A stretch of DNA of 64,000 nt, from assembly GCF_014126615.1 (NCBI RefSeq), contig NZ_CP059896.1, positions 3,048,501-3,112,500 on the forward strand, in the 5' to 3' direction. Below, in pieces: positions 26,452-35,812 of this stretch (position 1 is its first letter; every line of letters begins with the position of its first letter). The notes under the pieces were generated by a model. It saw nothing but the letters and a program-made list of their open reading frames with translations, was not told the origin of the DNA and made no database searches. This DNA is from Ciceribacter thiooxidans. GTDB taxonomy: Bacteria; Pseudomonadota; Alphaproteobacteria; Rhizobiales; Rhizobiaceae. The translations under genes were made by a program, and so were the position numbers.

Positions 26452-27663
26452 ATGACGCTTCACGTGCTTTACCTCGTCCACGATCTCGCCGATCCCGCCG
26501 TTCGTCGCCGGGTGCTGATGCTGTCGGCCGGAGGCGCGCGGATAACGCTTGCCGGCTTCCGCCGCGGCGACAACGCACTGGCTGCGGTGGAGGGTCTGCG
26601 TCCGATCGAACTCGGCGTCACTGCCGACGGCCGTTTCGCACAACGTCTGGGCGCAGTCGGCAAGGCCTGTCTCAACATCAGCAGCAGGCTCCGCGGCGTC
26701 GCCAGGCCGGACGTCATCATCGCACGCAATCTCGAAATGCTCGCAGTCGCCAACCGGGCGGTCACGGCCTTCGGTGGCCGCGTTCCGATCGTGTACGAGA
26801 GCCTCGACATCCATCGTCTCCTGCTCCGCGGCGACTTCGTCGGTCGGATGTTGCGCGGTGCGGAAGCGCGTCTCGGGCAAAAAGCAAAGCTTCTGATCAC
26901 CAGCTCCCCTGCGTTCGTCGAAAACTACTTCCGCCCGCTTTCCGGGCTCGATCTCCCTGTTCTCCTCTTGCAAAACCAGGTTCTGGCGCTCGGGAACGAA
27001 GCAGACGCACTGCCGCCGGCGCGTAAACGCAGGAAGGGCGATCCGTGGCGAATCGGCTGGTTCGGAGCGCTACGGTGCAGCCGTTCGCTGGCGATGCTCT
27101 CTGCATTGTCGCGCGCCATGGGCGGCCGGGTCGAGATCGTCCTGCGTGGTCGGCCTGCCCGATCGGAATTGAGAGGCTTCGACGGCGTCATCGCGGCGGA
27201 GCCGTTCATGACCTTCGGAGGTTCTTACCGCAACCCGGAAGATCTCCAGGCGATCTATGCCGACGTGGATTTCGTCTGGACGATCGATTTCTTCGAGGAG
27301 GGCCAGAACTCGAGCTGGCTGCTGCCGAACCGCCTCTACGAAGGTTGTCGCCACGGCGCTGTCCCGATCGCGGTGGCCGGCACGGAAACAGCTCGTTTCC
27401 TCGATGACCGGAAAATCGGGTTCGTGCTTCCCGATGCCGACGGGTCCGGCCTGCAGGCGTTGTTCGAAGGCATGAACGAAGAGAGCTATCGGCATGCCTG
27501 CTATGCCGTCGCGAAGCAGCATCCTTCTCTATGGACCATCAAGCAATCGGACTGCGAGGCCCTTGTCCGGCGGCTCGCAACGCTTTCGACGAATACAGAA
27601 GGCGCTGCAGCCGTGGCAGTGGCCCACTCCCATACCTATCGCGATCAAGGAGGACTATCATGA
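26452..27663 (+). CDS. exoL: Succinoglycan glucosyltransferase ExoL
   Basis: 403 residues with a GT-B-like, GT4-style layout: an N-terminal YLVHDLADPAVRRRVLML, the central VYESLDIHRLLLRGDF, and a C-terminal WTIDFFEEGQNSSWLLPNRL followed by YEGCRHGAVPIAVAGTE. In S. meliloti ExoL adds the second glucose, beta-1,4. The family is poorly characterised, so the call rests on length, position between exoK and exoA, and context. Its stop overlaps the exoA start by four bases. Confidence 0.88.
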   Translation: MTLHVLYLVHDLADPAVRRRVLMLSAGGARITLAGFRRGDNALAAVEGLRPIELGVTADGRFAQRLGAVGKACLNISSRLRGVARPDVIIARNLEMLAVANRAVTAFGGRVPIVYESLDIHRLLLRGDFVGRMLRGAEARLGQKAKLLITSSPAFVENYFRPLSGLDLPVLLLQNQVLALGNEADALPPARKRRKGDPWRIGWFGALRCSRSLAMLSALSRAMGGRVEIVLRGRPARSELRGFDGVIAAEPFMTFGGSYRNPEDLQAIYADVDFVWTIDFFEEGQNSSWLLPNRLYEGCRHGAVPIAVAGTETARFLDDRKIGFVLPDADGSGLQALFEGMNEESYRHACYAVAKQHPSLWTIKQSDCEALVRRLATLSTNTEGAAAVAVAHSHTYRDQGGLS

Positions 27664-28682
27664 CGGCTGAACAGCTGAAGTCGGTGCGGTGCCTCATTGT
27701 CATACCCTGCCTAAACGAGGCCGGACACATCGAAACGGTCATCGGCAACCTGCACAAGGCGCTCGCAGACCTCGACGCCCGGATCATCGTTGCCGACGGC
27801 GGCAGCACAGACGGAACCCGCGACATCGTACAACGGATCGAACGCGGGAATCCCAAGGTCACGCTGCTCGCCAATCCGAAGAGGATCCAGAGCGCTGGAG
27901 TCAATGTCGCGGTCGCGACCTACGGCCTTGATTGCGACTATCTGATCCGCATCGACGCCCATGGCGGCTATCCGGAAGACTACTGCCAGACGCTGGTGGC
28001 CGATGCACTCGCCACGGGCGCGGATTCCGTCGTCGTCGGCATGCGGACCGTTGGGTTCGGGCTGTTCCAGAAGGCGGCGGCGCTTGCCCAGAACTCGCGT
28101 CTCGGCAACGGCGGTTCGCGTCACCGCATCGGTGCCGCCAGCCATTGGACCGATCACGGCCACCACGCGCTGATGAAAATCGCAGTTTTTCGGAAGATGG
28201 GCGGCTACGACGAGGCGTTCAACCACAATGAGGATGCCGAGCTCGACTACCGGCTGAACCAGGCGGGATACTGTATCTGGATGACCGACAAGACCAGCAT
28301 GGTCTACTATCCGCGAACCAATCCCGTCTCTCTCTACCAGCAGTATTTCGGCTATGGCCGTGGCCGTGCTCGCAACTTCCTGAAGCATCGCTCGTGGCCG
28401 AGCATCCGCCAGATGATTCCGCTGTCGGTCGTTCCCGTGACCATCGGTGCAGCACTCGCCGTCTTCAACGCCGCCGCGGTCGTCCCGTTCGCGCTTTGGG
28501 CGGCAGCCTGCCTCGGCTACGGCGCCTGGCTGGCGATCGGAGAGCGCAACCCGCACGGACCGCTCGCCGCCGTTTCCGCGATGGTCATGCATTTCGCGTG
28601 GTCCGCCGGTTTCTGGCGCGAGGTGATCGCGACCGGCAATCGCGTGCCGACCCGGGCGACGGGTGGGGAGATGTCGCGATGA
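27660..28682 (+). CDS. exoA: Succinoglycan glucosyltransferase ExoA (GT2)
   Basis: 340 residues from the ATG that overlaps the exoL stop. Family-2 domain: CLIVIPCLNEAGHIETVIGN, IIVADGGSTDGTRDIV, YLIRIDAHGGYPEDYC, and NHNEDAELDYRLNQAG with the catalytic-region ED. Hydrophobic helices near the C-terminus anchor it to the inner membrane. In S. meliloti ExoA adds the first glucose (beta-1,3) to the lipid-linked galactose made by ExoY. Coupled to exoM by another four-base overlap. Confidence 0.92.
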   Translation: MTAEQLKSVRCLIVIPCLNEAGHIETVIGNLHKALADLDARIIVADGGSTDGTRDIVQRIERGNPKVTLLANPKRIQSAGVNVAVATYGLDCDYLIRIDAHGGYPEDYCQTLVADALATGADSVVVGMRTVGFGLFQKAAALAQNSRLGNGGSRHRIGAASHWTDHGHHALMKIAVFRKMGGYDEAFNHNEDAELDYRLNQAGYCIWMTDKTSMVYYPRTNPVSLYQQYFGYGRGRARNFLKHRSWPSIRQMIPLSVVPVTIGAALAVFNAAAVVPFALWAAACLGYGAWLAIGERNPHGPLAAVSAMVMHFAWSAGFWREVIATGNRVPTRATGGEMSR

Positions 28683-29632
28683 GTCAACGTCAGACGGCAG
28701 ATGCAGTACCGGCAACGCGGATCGACATCGGCGTCTGTACCTTCCGGCGGCAGACCCTCGAAAGGACGCTGCTGTCGCTCGCAGTCATCGAGATCCCGGA
28801 AGGGGTTACCCTTCGCGTGATCGTGGCCGACAATGACGTGGAACCGAGCGCAGAACCGCTCGTCGAACGGACAAGACGGCGGCTGCCATACGACATTTCC
28901 TATGTTCATTGTCCCGCCGGCAACATCTCGATCGCGCGCAACGCTTGCCTCGACGAGGCGACCGGCGACTACCTCGCCTTCATCGACGACGACGAAACGG
29001 CGTCCGAATACTGGATTTCCAGCCTGCTCGCGACCGCGCGGGCGACCGGTGCCGATGCGGTTCTCGGCCCCGTCGCGGCGCGTTACGAGGAGCAGGCTCC
29101 GAGCTGGATGCGGCGTGGGGACTTTCACTCGACCCGGCCCGTCTGGGTCGGCGGCGAAATCCGCACCGGCTATACCTGCAATGTCCTGCTGCGGCTCGGA
29201 TCACCGGTCGTCGCGGGGCGCCGCTTCAATCTCGCGCTCGGCAAGAGCGGCGGGGAGGACACCGCGTATTTCACGCAGATGAACAGGGCCGGCGGCAAGA
29301 TCGCCTTCGCTCCCGAGGCGCTGGTGTCCGAACCCGTTCCGGAACAGAGGGCGCGGTTCGGCTGGCTTGCTGCCCGGCGCTATCGCATGGGCCAGACCCA
29401 CGGCCGCCTGCTGGCGGAGGGCACGTCGGCTACCGCACGACCGATCCAGATCGTGCTGGCCGCCGCGAAGTCCGGCTATTGCGCAACGGCGGGACTGCTC
29501 CTCGCGCCCTTCGCCGTGCCGCGGAACCGATATCTCCTGCGGGCCATTATGCATGCTGGCGTCGTCACCGGTCTGGGGGGGCCCGCATCATTCATCAATA
29601 CGGAAAGGTGGAGGCGAGCATCCCATGATTGA
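28679..29632 (+). CDS. exoM: Succinoglycan glucosyltransferase ExoM (GT2)
   Basis: 317 residues from the ATG overlapping the exoA stop; a longer frame upstream is a shadow of exoA. Family-2 domain: RIDIGVCTFRRQTLERTLLS, VIVADNDVEPSAEPLVE, ISIARNACLDEATGDYLAFI and the metal-binding DDDE. Assigned as the enzyme adding the third glucose (beta-1,4) because it follows exoA and precedes exoO, as in S. meliloti. The last eight bases overlap exoO. Confidence 0.9.
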   Translation: MSQRQTADAVPATRIDIGVCTFRRQTLERTLLSLAVIEIPEGVTLRVIVADNDVEPSAEPLVERTRRRLPYDISYVHCPAGNISIARNACLDEATGDYLAFIDDDETASEYWISSLLATARATGADAVLGPVAARYEEQAPSWMRRGDFHSTRPVWVGGEIRTGYTCNVLLRLGSPVVAGRRFNLALGKSGGEDTAYFTQMNRAGGKIAFAPEALVSEPVPEQRARFGWLAARRYRMGQTHGRLLAEGTSATARPIQIVLAAAKSGYCATAGLLLAPFAVPRNRYLLRAIMHAGVVTGLGGPASFINTERWRRASHD

Positions 29633-30620
29633 GCCGACGTGTGACGTCACCGTCGTGATTGCCGCCTTTAACGCCGAGTCGACGATCGAGCGCGCGATAG
29701 TGAGTGCGCTGATGCAGGATGATGTCAGCGTCGAGGTCATCGTCGTCGACGACTGCTCGCGCGACACGACCCGTGAAACCGTCCTGGCGATCGACGATCC
29801 CCGTGTGCGGCTGATCGCGCACGAGCGCAACAAGGGACCGGGCGGCGCGCGCAATACGGCGTTCGACGCCGCGTCGGGCCGGTGGCTCGCCGTTCTCGAC
29901 GCCGACGACACGATCTACAGCGACCGCCTTTCCCGTCTTGTCCACCAAGCGGAGGAGACGGGCGCCGACGTGATCGTCGACAATCTCGACATCGTCTCGC
30001 CGCAAGGCGTGCGCCGTACCATGTTCGCCGAGGCCGACCTCTCCCGCCGTCCGTGGATGACGCTCGAGGCCTTCATCTCGTCAAATGTGCTCTTCCGGTC
30101 GACCTACAACTACGGCTACATGAAACCCGTCTTCAGCCGCAGCTTTCTCGACGGACACGGGCTGCGCTTCGATGAGAGCCTCAGGATCGGGGAAGACTAC
30201 ATCCTGCTCGCATCGGCCCTCGCCGCCGGCGGCCGGTGCACTGTCTGCCCTCGTGTCGGCTATGCCTATCATCTCACGGACGGTTCGATATCGAGCGTTC
30301 TCAAGCGCCATCACGTCGAAGCCATGCTGGCAGCCGACGCAGCCTTCGTTCAGTCCTTTCCACTCGACACGGCCGCCCTCAGGGCGCAGCGCCGGCGCAG
30401 ACGCAGTCTGGAGCAGGCCCGCTCTTTCCTCGTCTTGGTCGACCACTTCAAACAAAGAGCCGTCGCACCGGCCCTGGTCACCGCGCTTCGCGACCCGCTG
30501 GCGCTCAGGCACCTGAGAATGCCGATTGCCGCGCGGCTGCGGCGACTGATCGGCCCGCAGGCTTCGACGATGCGAAAAGATCCAACCCGGGCAACAGGCC
30601 CACACACTAGCAAAGGATAG
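29625..30620 (+). CDS. exoO: Succinoglycan glucosyltransferase ExoO (GT2)
   Basis: 331 residues from the ATG at 29625, behind GAGG. Family-2 domain: [67 protein letters not shown], and later [18 protein letters not shown]. In S. meliloti ExoO adds the fourth glucose (beta-1,6). It resembles ExoU in layout, as expected since both make beta-1,6 links; position in the operon separates them. Confidence 0.9.
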   Translation: MIEPTCDVTVVIAAFNAESTIERAIVSALMQDDVSVEVIVVDDCSRDTTRETVLAIDDPRVRLIAHERNKGPGGARNTAFDAASGRWLAVLDADDTIYSDRLSRLVHQAEETGADVIVDNLDIVSPQGVRRTMFAEADLSRRPWMTLEAFISSNVLFRSTYNYGYMKPVFSRSFLDGHGLRFDESLRIGEDYILLASALAAGGRCTVCPRVGYAYHLTDGSISSVLKRHHVEAMLAADAAFVQSFPLDTAALRAQRRRRRSLEQARSFLVLVDHFKQRAVAPALVTALRDPLALRHLRMPIAARLRRLIGPQASTMRKDPTRATGPHTSKG

Positions 30621-30624
30621 TGCA

Positions 30625-31530
30625 ATGGACCCAGTGAAGACCGTCAGGAAAGCCGTGATTCCCGTTGCCGGCAACGGAACCCGCTTTCTACCCGCCACCA
30701 AGGCTATGCCGAAGGAAATGCTGACTATCGTCGACCGTCCTGTCGTCCAGTATGCCGTCGACGAGGCGCGCGAGGCCGGCATCGAGCAGATCATCTTCGT
30801 CACCGGCCGCAACAAGCAGGCGATCGAGGACCATTTCGATGATGCGCCGGAGCTGATCTCTTCGCTCACCCGGTCGGGCAAGACGGCGCAGGTCTCCGAA
30901 CTCGCCGACATGTTGCCGGCCGCAGGTTCGGTAAGCTTCACGCGCCAGCAGGCGCCGCTCGGTCTCGGCCATGCGGTCTGGTGTGCGCGCGAACTCGTCG
31001 GCGACGAACCCTTCGCGCTGCTGTTGCCCGATATGATCTCCTACGGCGTCCGCGGCTGCCTGGCGGGCCTGATGGATCTCTACCACGCGGCGGGTGGCAA
31101 TGTCGTCGGCGTCGAGCAGTGCGCGCCGGAAGATACGTCGAAATACGGAATCGTCGGCAAGGGAACGGGCGTGCCTCACGGCTTTACCGTGACCGAGATG
31201 GTCGAGAAGCCTCAGCCGAGTGCTGCCCCTTCGAACTATTATCTGAACGGCCGATACATCCTTCAGCCGGACGTCTTCGACATTCTCGCCCATCAAAGGC
31301 GAGGTGCCGGCAACGAGATCCAGCTGACCGACGCGATGGTGACCTTGTCGGAAAGCCAGCCGTTCTACGCCCACCCCTACGAGGGACGCACCTTCGACTG
31401 CGGCTGCAAGCACGGCTTCATCGAGGCCAATGTGGCCTTTGCGCTCGCACGCGATGACATCAGCGGGCTGGTGTTCGACTCGGTCCGCGACATGGTCCTG
31501 TCTCACGAAGGCCGTATCCGGGCAGCATAG
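30625..31530 (+). CDS. exoN: UTP-glucose-1-phosphate uridylyltransferase ExoN
   Basis: 301 residues, of GalU type. It begins with [20 protein letters not shown] (the nucleotide-binding G-x-G-T-R-F-L-P signature), then [20 protein letters not shown], and [19 protein letters not shown] with VEKP later. It makes UDP-glucose for the glucosyltransferases of the cluster and, through an epimerase encoded elsewhere, UDP-galactose. Four bases after exoO and 90 bp before exoP. Confidence 0.94.
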   Translation: MDPVKTVRKAVIPVAGNGTRFLPATKAMPKEMLTIVDRPVVQYAVDEAREAGIEQIIFVTGRNKQAIEDHFDDAPELISSLTRSGKTAQVSELADMLPAAGSVSFTRQQAPLGLGHAVWCARELVGDEPFALLLPDMISYGVRGCLAGLMDLYHAAGGNVVGVEQCAPEDTSKYGIVGKGTGVPHGFTVTEMVEKPQPSAAPSNYYLNGRYILQPDVFDILAHQRRGAGNEIQLTDAMVTLSESQPFYAHPYEGRTFDCGCKHGFIEANVAFALARDDISGLVFDSVRDMVLSHEGRIRAA

Positions 31531-31620
31531 TGACAGCCCACCGGCGCCCCGCCGGCGAAAGACGAGAGCGGTCCGGAGAAAATCCGGGCCGCCCATTCGA
31601 CACCAGATGAAGGCGCAGCC

Positions 31621-33936
31621 ATGCACCAGCGAACCATTCCCCTGAACGGCGTTTTGCCCCGCGAGAAGGACGATTCCGACTCCTTCATTGACCTCGACCG
31701 GCTGCTGGCGGCGATCCTTCGCCGGGCGGGCATCATCACGCTGACTGCCGCGATCTTCGCCGTTCTCGGCGTCGCCTATCTCGTCTTCACGACACCTGTC
31801 TACACGTCGATGACGCAGATTCTCCTCGACGAGAATCTCTCAAGATTTGCGCAAGAAGAGCAGACGCCGGTGCAGGGCAAGCAGCAGGCGGACACACAAA
31901 TCTCGAGCGCGGTGGAAATCCTGAAGTCGAACAAGCTCGCCCTGAGAGTGGTCGATGAGCTCGGCCTCGCCAACAACGAGACCGTTCTCAATCCACCGAA
32001 ATCGCTGCCGTCGGTCGTCAAAACGTGGCTGCGCGGCTCCGTCGGCCTCTTCAGCGCAGCGACGGCCGACGATCCCGCGATCGGCGACGCCCGGCAGAAG
32101 GCGGCCGCCCTTCTTCAACAGGGGGTCACCGTCGAACGCGTCGGTCGCAGTTCCGTTGTTGCACTCTCCTACCGATCGCCGGACCCGCAACTCGCCGCCC
32201 GTGTCGCCAAGGGGTACAGTAACGCCTATCTCGCCGACCAGCTCAACGCCAATTTCGAAGCGGCCGAGCGCGCATCAGTCTGGCTTCAGGAGCGTCTCGA
32301 CAGCCTGAGGGAGCGCGCACAGGCAGCCTCTCTCGAGGCCGAGCGCTACAAGGCGGAGAACGGACTCACGTCGGCACGTGGAGAGCTGATGTCGGAACAG
32401 CAACTTTCCGACCTCAATAGCCAGCTCATCATCGCCCAGGCCGACGCGGCGCGCGCATCCGCACGTTACAACCAATTCAAGGCGATCATCGATCAAGGGC
32501 GCGACAACGCAGTCAAGAACGCGACGGCCGCTTCGGACGGCTCGGACAATGCCGTGATCCAGGACCTTCGCACACGCTATCTGTCGATAGAGCGGCGGGA
32601 GAAGGATATCACCGCGAGTTTCGGCGCGGACCATCCGCAGGCCGTGGCCCTCAAGGCGGAGAAAGACGACGTCGCCCAGCAGATCTTTCAGGAGATGCAG
32701 CGACTGACCGAACGCTATCGCAATGAGTTCGAGGTCACGCAGTCGCGTGAACAGTCCCTTCGCAAGAGCATAGAGGGTGTGACGGGCAAGAATTCCGAAG
32801 CTAACCAGTCGATGGTGCGGCTCAGGGAACTGGAGCAGCGCGCCACCGCGCTCAAGTCGCTCTACCAGTCCTATCTCGACCGCTACGAACAGGCTTCGCA
32901 GCAGCAATCCTTCCCCATCGCAGAGGCACGCGTGATTTCCGAACCGGGCGTTCCGGTCTCGCCCTCGAGTCCGAAGAAGACATTGGTTCTGGCGCTTTCG
33001 GCCGTCCTCGGCCTTATGGCAGGCGGCGCGCTCGCCTTCGTCCAGGAAATGCAAGAACGATACTTCCGGCTGGAAAGTGACGTCCGGTCGGCACTTGGAC
33101 AAACCTCTCTGGGTTATCTGCCGCTGGTTGGCGCCACGCCGGAAAAGCCCCTGCATCGCTTGCGTGCGGCGCTCGGCCGCCGAAGGGGTCATCCCGCGCC
33201 GCCACCGGCCCAGATGTCGCTCGAACGCATGACACGCATCGTGCTGGACACGCCGCGGTCGGCTTTCGCGGAGACGTTGAGGAACGCCAAGCTCGCGACG
33301 GACATCGTGCTGCAGGGCCGTCCGAGCCGGGTCATCGGGATCGTCTCGGCCATGCCCGGAGAAGGCAAGACGACGGTTGCCGCCAACTTTGCCGCATTGC
33401 TCGCGGCGTCGGGCAAGAAGACACTTCTCATCGACGCGGATCTGCGCAATCCCAAGCTCAGCCGGATGCTGAAGCCGGTTCCGAAAGCGGGCCTGGTGGA
33501 AGCCGTTCTCGGCGACATCACATGGACCAATGCAGTCAGGGTCGACCAGCAGTCGAAGCTCGCCGTTCTTCCGGTCGCCCCGCGCCCGAACGGCGACATC
33601 CATCCCCACACGAACGAACTGCTCGCGTCTCCGGGGATGGCGAGCATCCTGGAAAACGCGCGCCAAATCTTCGACTACGTCATCGTCGACCTGGCTCCGA
33701 TCGGGCCGGTGGTCGATGCGAAAGCCTTCTCCGCCCATGCCGACGGCTTCATCTATGTCGTCGAGTGGGGCAAGACGCCGATCCGTCTTGTTACCGATCT
33801 GCTGACTGCCGAGCCGCACATAGCTGCAAAGGTTCTCGGCGTGCTGCTTAACAAGACTGACATGACGCAACTCGCCAAATATAGCGATTTCGGCGGCCAG
33901 GAAAAATTCCGCCGGAACTACGACAAGTATTACTGA
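31621..33936 (+). CDS. exoP: Succinoglycan co-polymerase and tyrosine autokinase ExoP (Wzc-like)
   Basis: 771 residues. The N-terminal Wzz domain has TM1 near residues 37-60, a long periplasmic coiled coil, and TM2 near 455-475 preceded by the proline-rich motif VPVSPSSPKKTLVL. The cytoplasmic C-terminus is a bacterial tyrosine kinase with Walker A SAMPGEGKTT (about 576-585), Walker A' LLIDADLRNP, a Walker B region VIVDLAPIGPVVDA, and a C-terminal tyrosine cluster ending YDKYY. ExoP controls chain length and export together with ExoQ and ExoT. It is the last gene of the exoH-exoP run, followed by a strong inverted repeat. Confidence 0.95.
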   Translation: MHQRTIPLNGVLPREKDDSDSFIDLDRLLAAILRRAGIITLTAAIFAVLGVAYLVFTTPVYTSMTQILLDENLSRFAQEEQTPVQGKQQADTQISSAVEILKSNKLALRVVDELGLANNETVLNPPKSLPSVVKTWLRGSVGLFSAATADDPAIGDARQKAAALLQQGVTVERVGRSSVVALSYRSPDPQLAARVAKGYSNAYLADQLNANFEAAERASVWLQERLDSLRERAQAASLEAERYKAENGLTSARGELMSEQQLSDLNSQLIIAQADAARASARYNQFKAIIDQGRDNAVKNATAASDGSDNAVIQDLRTRYLSIERREKDITASFGADHPQAVALKAEKDDVAQQIFQEMQRLTERYRNEFEVTQSREQSLRKSIEGVTGKNSEANQSMVRLRELEQRATALKSLYQSYLDRYEQASQQQSFPIAEARVISEPGVPVSPSSPKKTLVLALSAVLGLMAGGALAFVQEMQERYFRLESDVRSALGQTSLGYLPLVGATPEKPLHRLRAALGRRRGHPAPPPAQMSLERMTRIVLDTPRSAFAETLRNAKLATDIVLQGRPSRVIGIVSAMPGEGKTTVAANFAALLAASGKKTLLIDADLRNPKLSRMLKPVPKAGLVEAVLGDITWTNAVRVDQQSKLAVLPVAPRPNGDIHPHTNELLASPGMASILENARQIFDYVIVDLAPIGPVVDAKAFSAHADGFIYVVEWGKTPIRLVTDLLTAEPHIAAKVLGVLLNKTDMTQLAKYSDFGGQEKFRRNYDKYY

Positions 33937-33947
33937 TCACAGAGGCC

Positions 33948-33989
33948 ACAGCCTCCGCCGTACTGAAGCACATACTCGGCGGAGGCTGT
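33948..33989. terminator. Long inverted repeat between convergent exoP and the UDP-glucose dehydrogenase gene
   Basis: ACAGCCTCCGCCG (33948-33960) and CGGCGGAGGCTGT (33977-33989) are perfectly complementary over 13 bp with a 16-nt loop. It probably acts as a two-way transcription barrier between the convergent genes; there is no T-run, so intrinsic termination is not certain. Confidence 0.55.
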
Positions 33990-34003
33990 ATGGCGTCCGG
34001 GGC

Positions 34004-35320
34004 TCAGCGGTAGCGATCCGAACGCCCGACGCTTTCGTAGAGGAAACCGTGTTCGGCGACATGTGCCGGCGAATAGATGTTGCGCAGGTCGACGAGAACC
34101 GGTTCGTTCATCAGGCCCTTTAACCTCGGGAAGTCGAGCGAACGGAACTCGTCCCATTCCGTGATGATCACCAAGGCGTCGGCACCCCGCGCCACGGCTT
34201 CGGCATCGTCCCGGTAATCGATCTCGGGCATCAGCTCGCGCGCCGCCTCCATGCCCTCCGGATCATAGGCCTGCAACAGGGCGCCCTTGTCGAGCAAAGC
34301 CTGGACGATCGAAAGCGCCGGGGATTCGCGCACGTCGTCGGTATCGGGCTTGAAAGTCAGCCCGAGAATGCCGATCGTCTTGCCCCGAACGTCACCGCCG
34401 ATCGCCCGTTCGACCTTGCGTGCCATGGCGCGCTTGCGGGTTTCGTTGATGCCGACGATCGTCTCGATAAGGCGGATCGGCCTGCTATGATCCTGTGCAG
34501 TCTTCACGAGCGCCAGCGTATCCTTTGGAAAACACGAGCCGCCGTATCCGGGGCCGGCGTTCAGGAACTTCCGGCCGATGCGGCTGTCGAGGCCCATTCC
34601 GAGCGATACATCCTGCACGTTCGCCCCAACCTCCTCGCAGAGATCGGCAATTTCGTTAATGTAGGCGAGCTTCAGCGCAAGGAACGCATTCGCGGCGTAT
34701 TTAGTGAGTTCGGCCGTACGGCGCGAAGTGAAGACCACGGGATGCTTTTCGGAATCGAGCGGAGCGTAGACCTCTGCCATGACCGCCTTCGCGCGATCAT
34801 CATTCGATCCGACGACGACTCGGTCCGGCGCCATGAAATCGGCGATGGCCGCTCCTTCCCGCAGGAATTCCGGATTGGAAACGACGGCGACATCGGCATC
34901 AGGATTGGCTTCACCGATGATCCGCTCAAGCTGGTCGCCGGTACCGACCGGAACCGTGGACTTGGTGACGAGGACCGTGAATCCGCGCAGCGCCTCGGCC
35001 ACTTCGCGCGTCGCGGAATAGACATAACTCAGGTCCGCATGGCCGTCGCTCTTGCGCGATGGCGTGCCGACGGCGATGAAAACCACATCTGCATCGGCGA
35101 CCGGGCCGGCGAGGTCCATCGTGAAGTGCAGTCGTCCGGCTAAGACGTTGCGGGCAATCATCTCCTCCAGCCCAGGTTCGTAGATCGGAACGTCGCCGTT
35201 GTTCAACCGAGCGATCTTCGACGCCGCCTTGTCGATGCAGACCACGTCGTGCCCGAACTCCGACAGGCATACTCCAGAAACCAGACCGACATAGCCGGTA
35301 CCAATGATCGCTATCCGCAA
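34004..35320 (-). CDS. ugd: UDP-glucose 6-dehydrogenase
   Basis: 438 residues from a TTG at 35320, seven bases after GGAG and directly before RIAIIGTGYVGLVSGVCLSE; a longer frame to 35374 lacks support. The Rossmann GxGxxG lies at the N-terminus. Other family blocks are FIAVGTPS, TKSTVPVGTGDQLERII, SNPEFLREG, the catalytic cysteine in NAGPGYGGSCFPKDTLALV, and ILGLTFKPDTDDVRESPAL. It oxidises UDP-glucose to UDP-glucuronate with NAD+. Succinoglycan contains no uronic acid, so it probably serves another polysaccharide or LPS (as RkpK does in rhizobia), although it abuts the exo cluster. Convergent with exoP. Confidence 0.93.
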   Translation of the reverse strand: MRIAIIGTGYVGLVSGVCLSEFGHDVVCIDKAASKIARLNNGDVPIYEPGLEEMIARNVLAGRLHFTMDLAGPVADADVVFIAVGTPSRKSDGHADLSYVYSATREVAEALRGFTVLVTKSTVPVGTGDQLERIIGEANPDADVAVVSNPEFLREGAAIADFMAPDRVVVGSNDDRAKAVMAEVYAPLDSEKHPVVFTSRRTAELTKYAANAFLALKLAYINEIADLCEEVGANVQDVSLGMGLDSRIGRKFLNAGPGYGGSCFPKDTLALVKTAQDHSRPIRLIETIVGINETRKRAMARKVERAIGGDVRGKTIGILGLTFKPDTDDVRESPALSIVQALLDKGALLQAYDPEGMEAARELMPEIDYRDDAEAVARGADALVIITEWDEFRSLDFPRLKGLMNEPVLVDLRNIYSPAHVAEHGFLYESVGRSDRYR

Positions 35321-35812
35321 GATGTACTCCACTCGCAAGAACCATCCGGACGCCGCAGCACGCAACATCCCCAAGGACGCAGCACTGCTAACCGGGTCCC
35401 GATCGCAACAACGCCCGGGGAAACGGAACGGTTTCTGGATTAGCGCAATCGGACGGGAAAACCAAGCATTAGCGCGGGAGTATAAGCCTTCCGAGCTAGC
35501 ACGGGCAGGCAGGTCCGTATGCCCTTACAACCATCGGGATTCGAAGGGAAAAATCGCCGGCTGAAACCCGCCGCGCGACACACACGCCCTAAGCCCAATT
35601 CGCTAGATCCCGGCGGGACTGAGACCTCCGACCGTCCCCGCGAATAACATCCGGCGCGAAGCTCCACCTCGTTGACGTTTACGTCAATGTCAGATAGACG
35701 TGTTCTGTCTTGAACAGCGAGAGCAAAAGCATAAGCTCGCGGTTGGGCAACGAGGAGGAAATACACGCCGCCCGCGAGGGTGAAGCGTGAGACAGACGAC
35801 CGGGAGGACAGC
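35321..35812. other. Divergent intergenic region between the UDP-glucose dehydrogenase and fadD genes
   Basis: 492 bp without a supported gene. It holds the promoters of both genes and one clear palindrome at 35672-35687. The part 35321-35640 shows no recognisable element. Confidence 0.6.
35672..35687. promoter_or_regulatory. Perfect palindrome TTGACGT-TT-ACGTCAA upstream of fadD
   Basis: A perfect 7-bp inverted repeat with a 2-bp centre, 125 bp before the fadD start. It has the same 7-2-7 layout and ACGT core as the site before the flavin oxidoreductase gene (11733-11748). This resembles operators of MerR-family regulators of fatty-acid/branched-chain catabolism; the regulator is not encoded here. 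Confidence 0.45.

Noticed and set aside
32275..33870. 531-codon minus-strand frame inside exoP
   Set aside because: Shadow of exoP, whose kinase and Wzz motifs are clear; no start signal.
12850..35812. exo cluster as a genomic island integrated at tRNA-Thr
   Set aside because: No integrase gene and no repeat of the tRNA 3' end were seen at the other border; base composition looks similar to the flanks.
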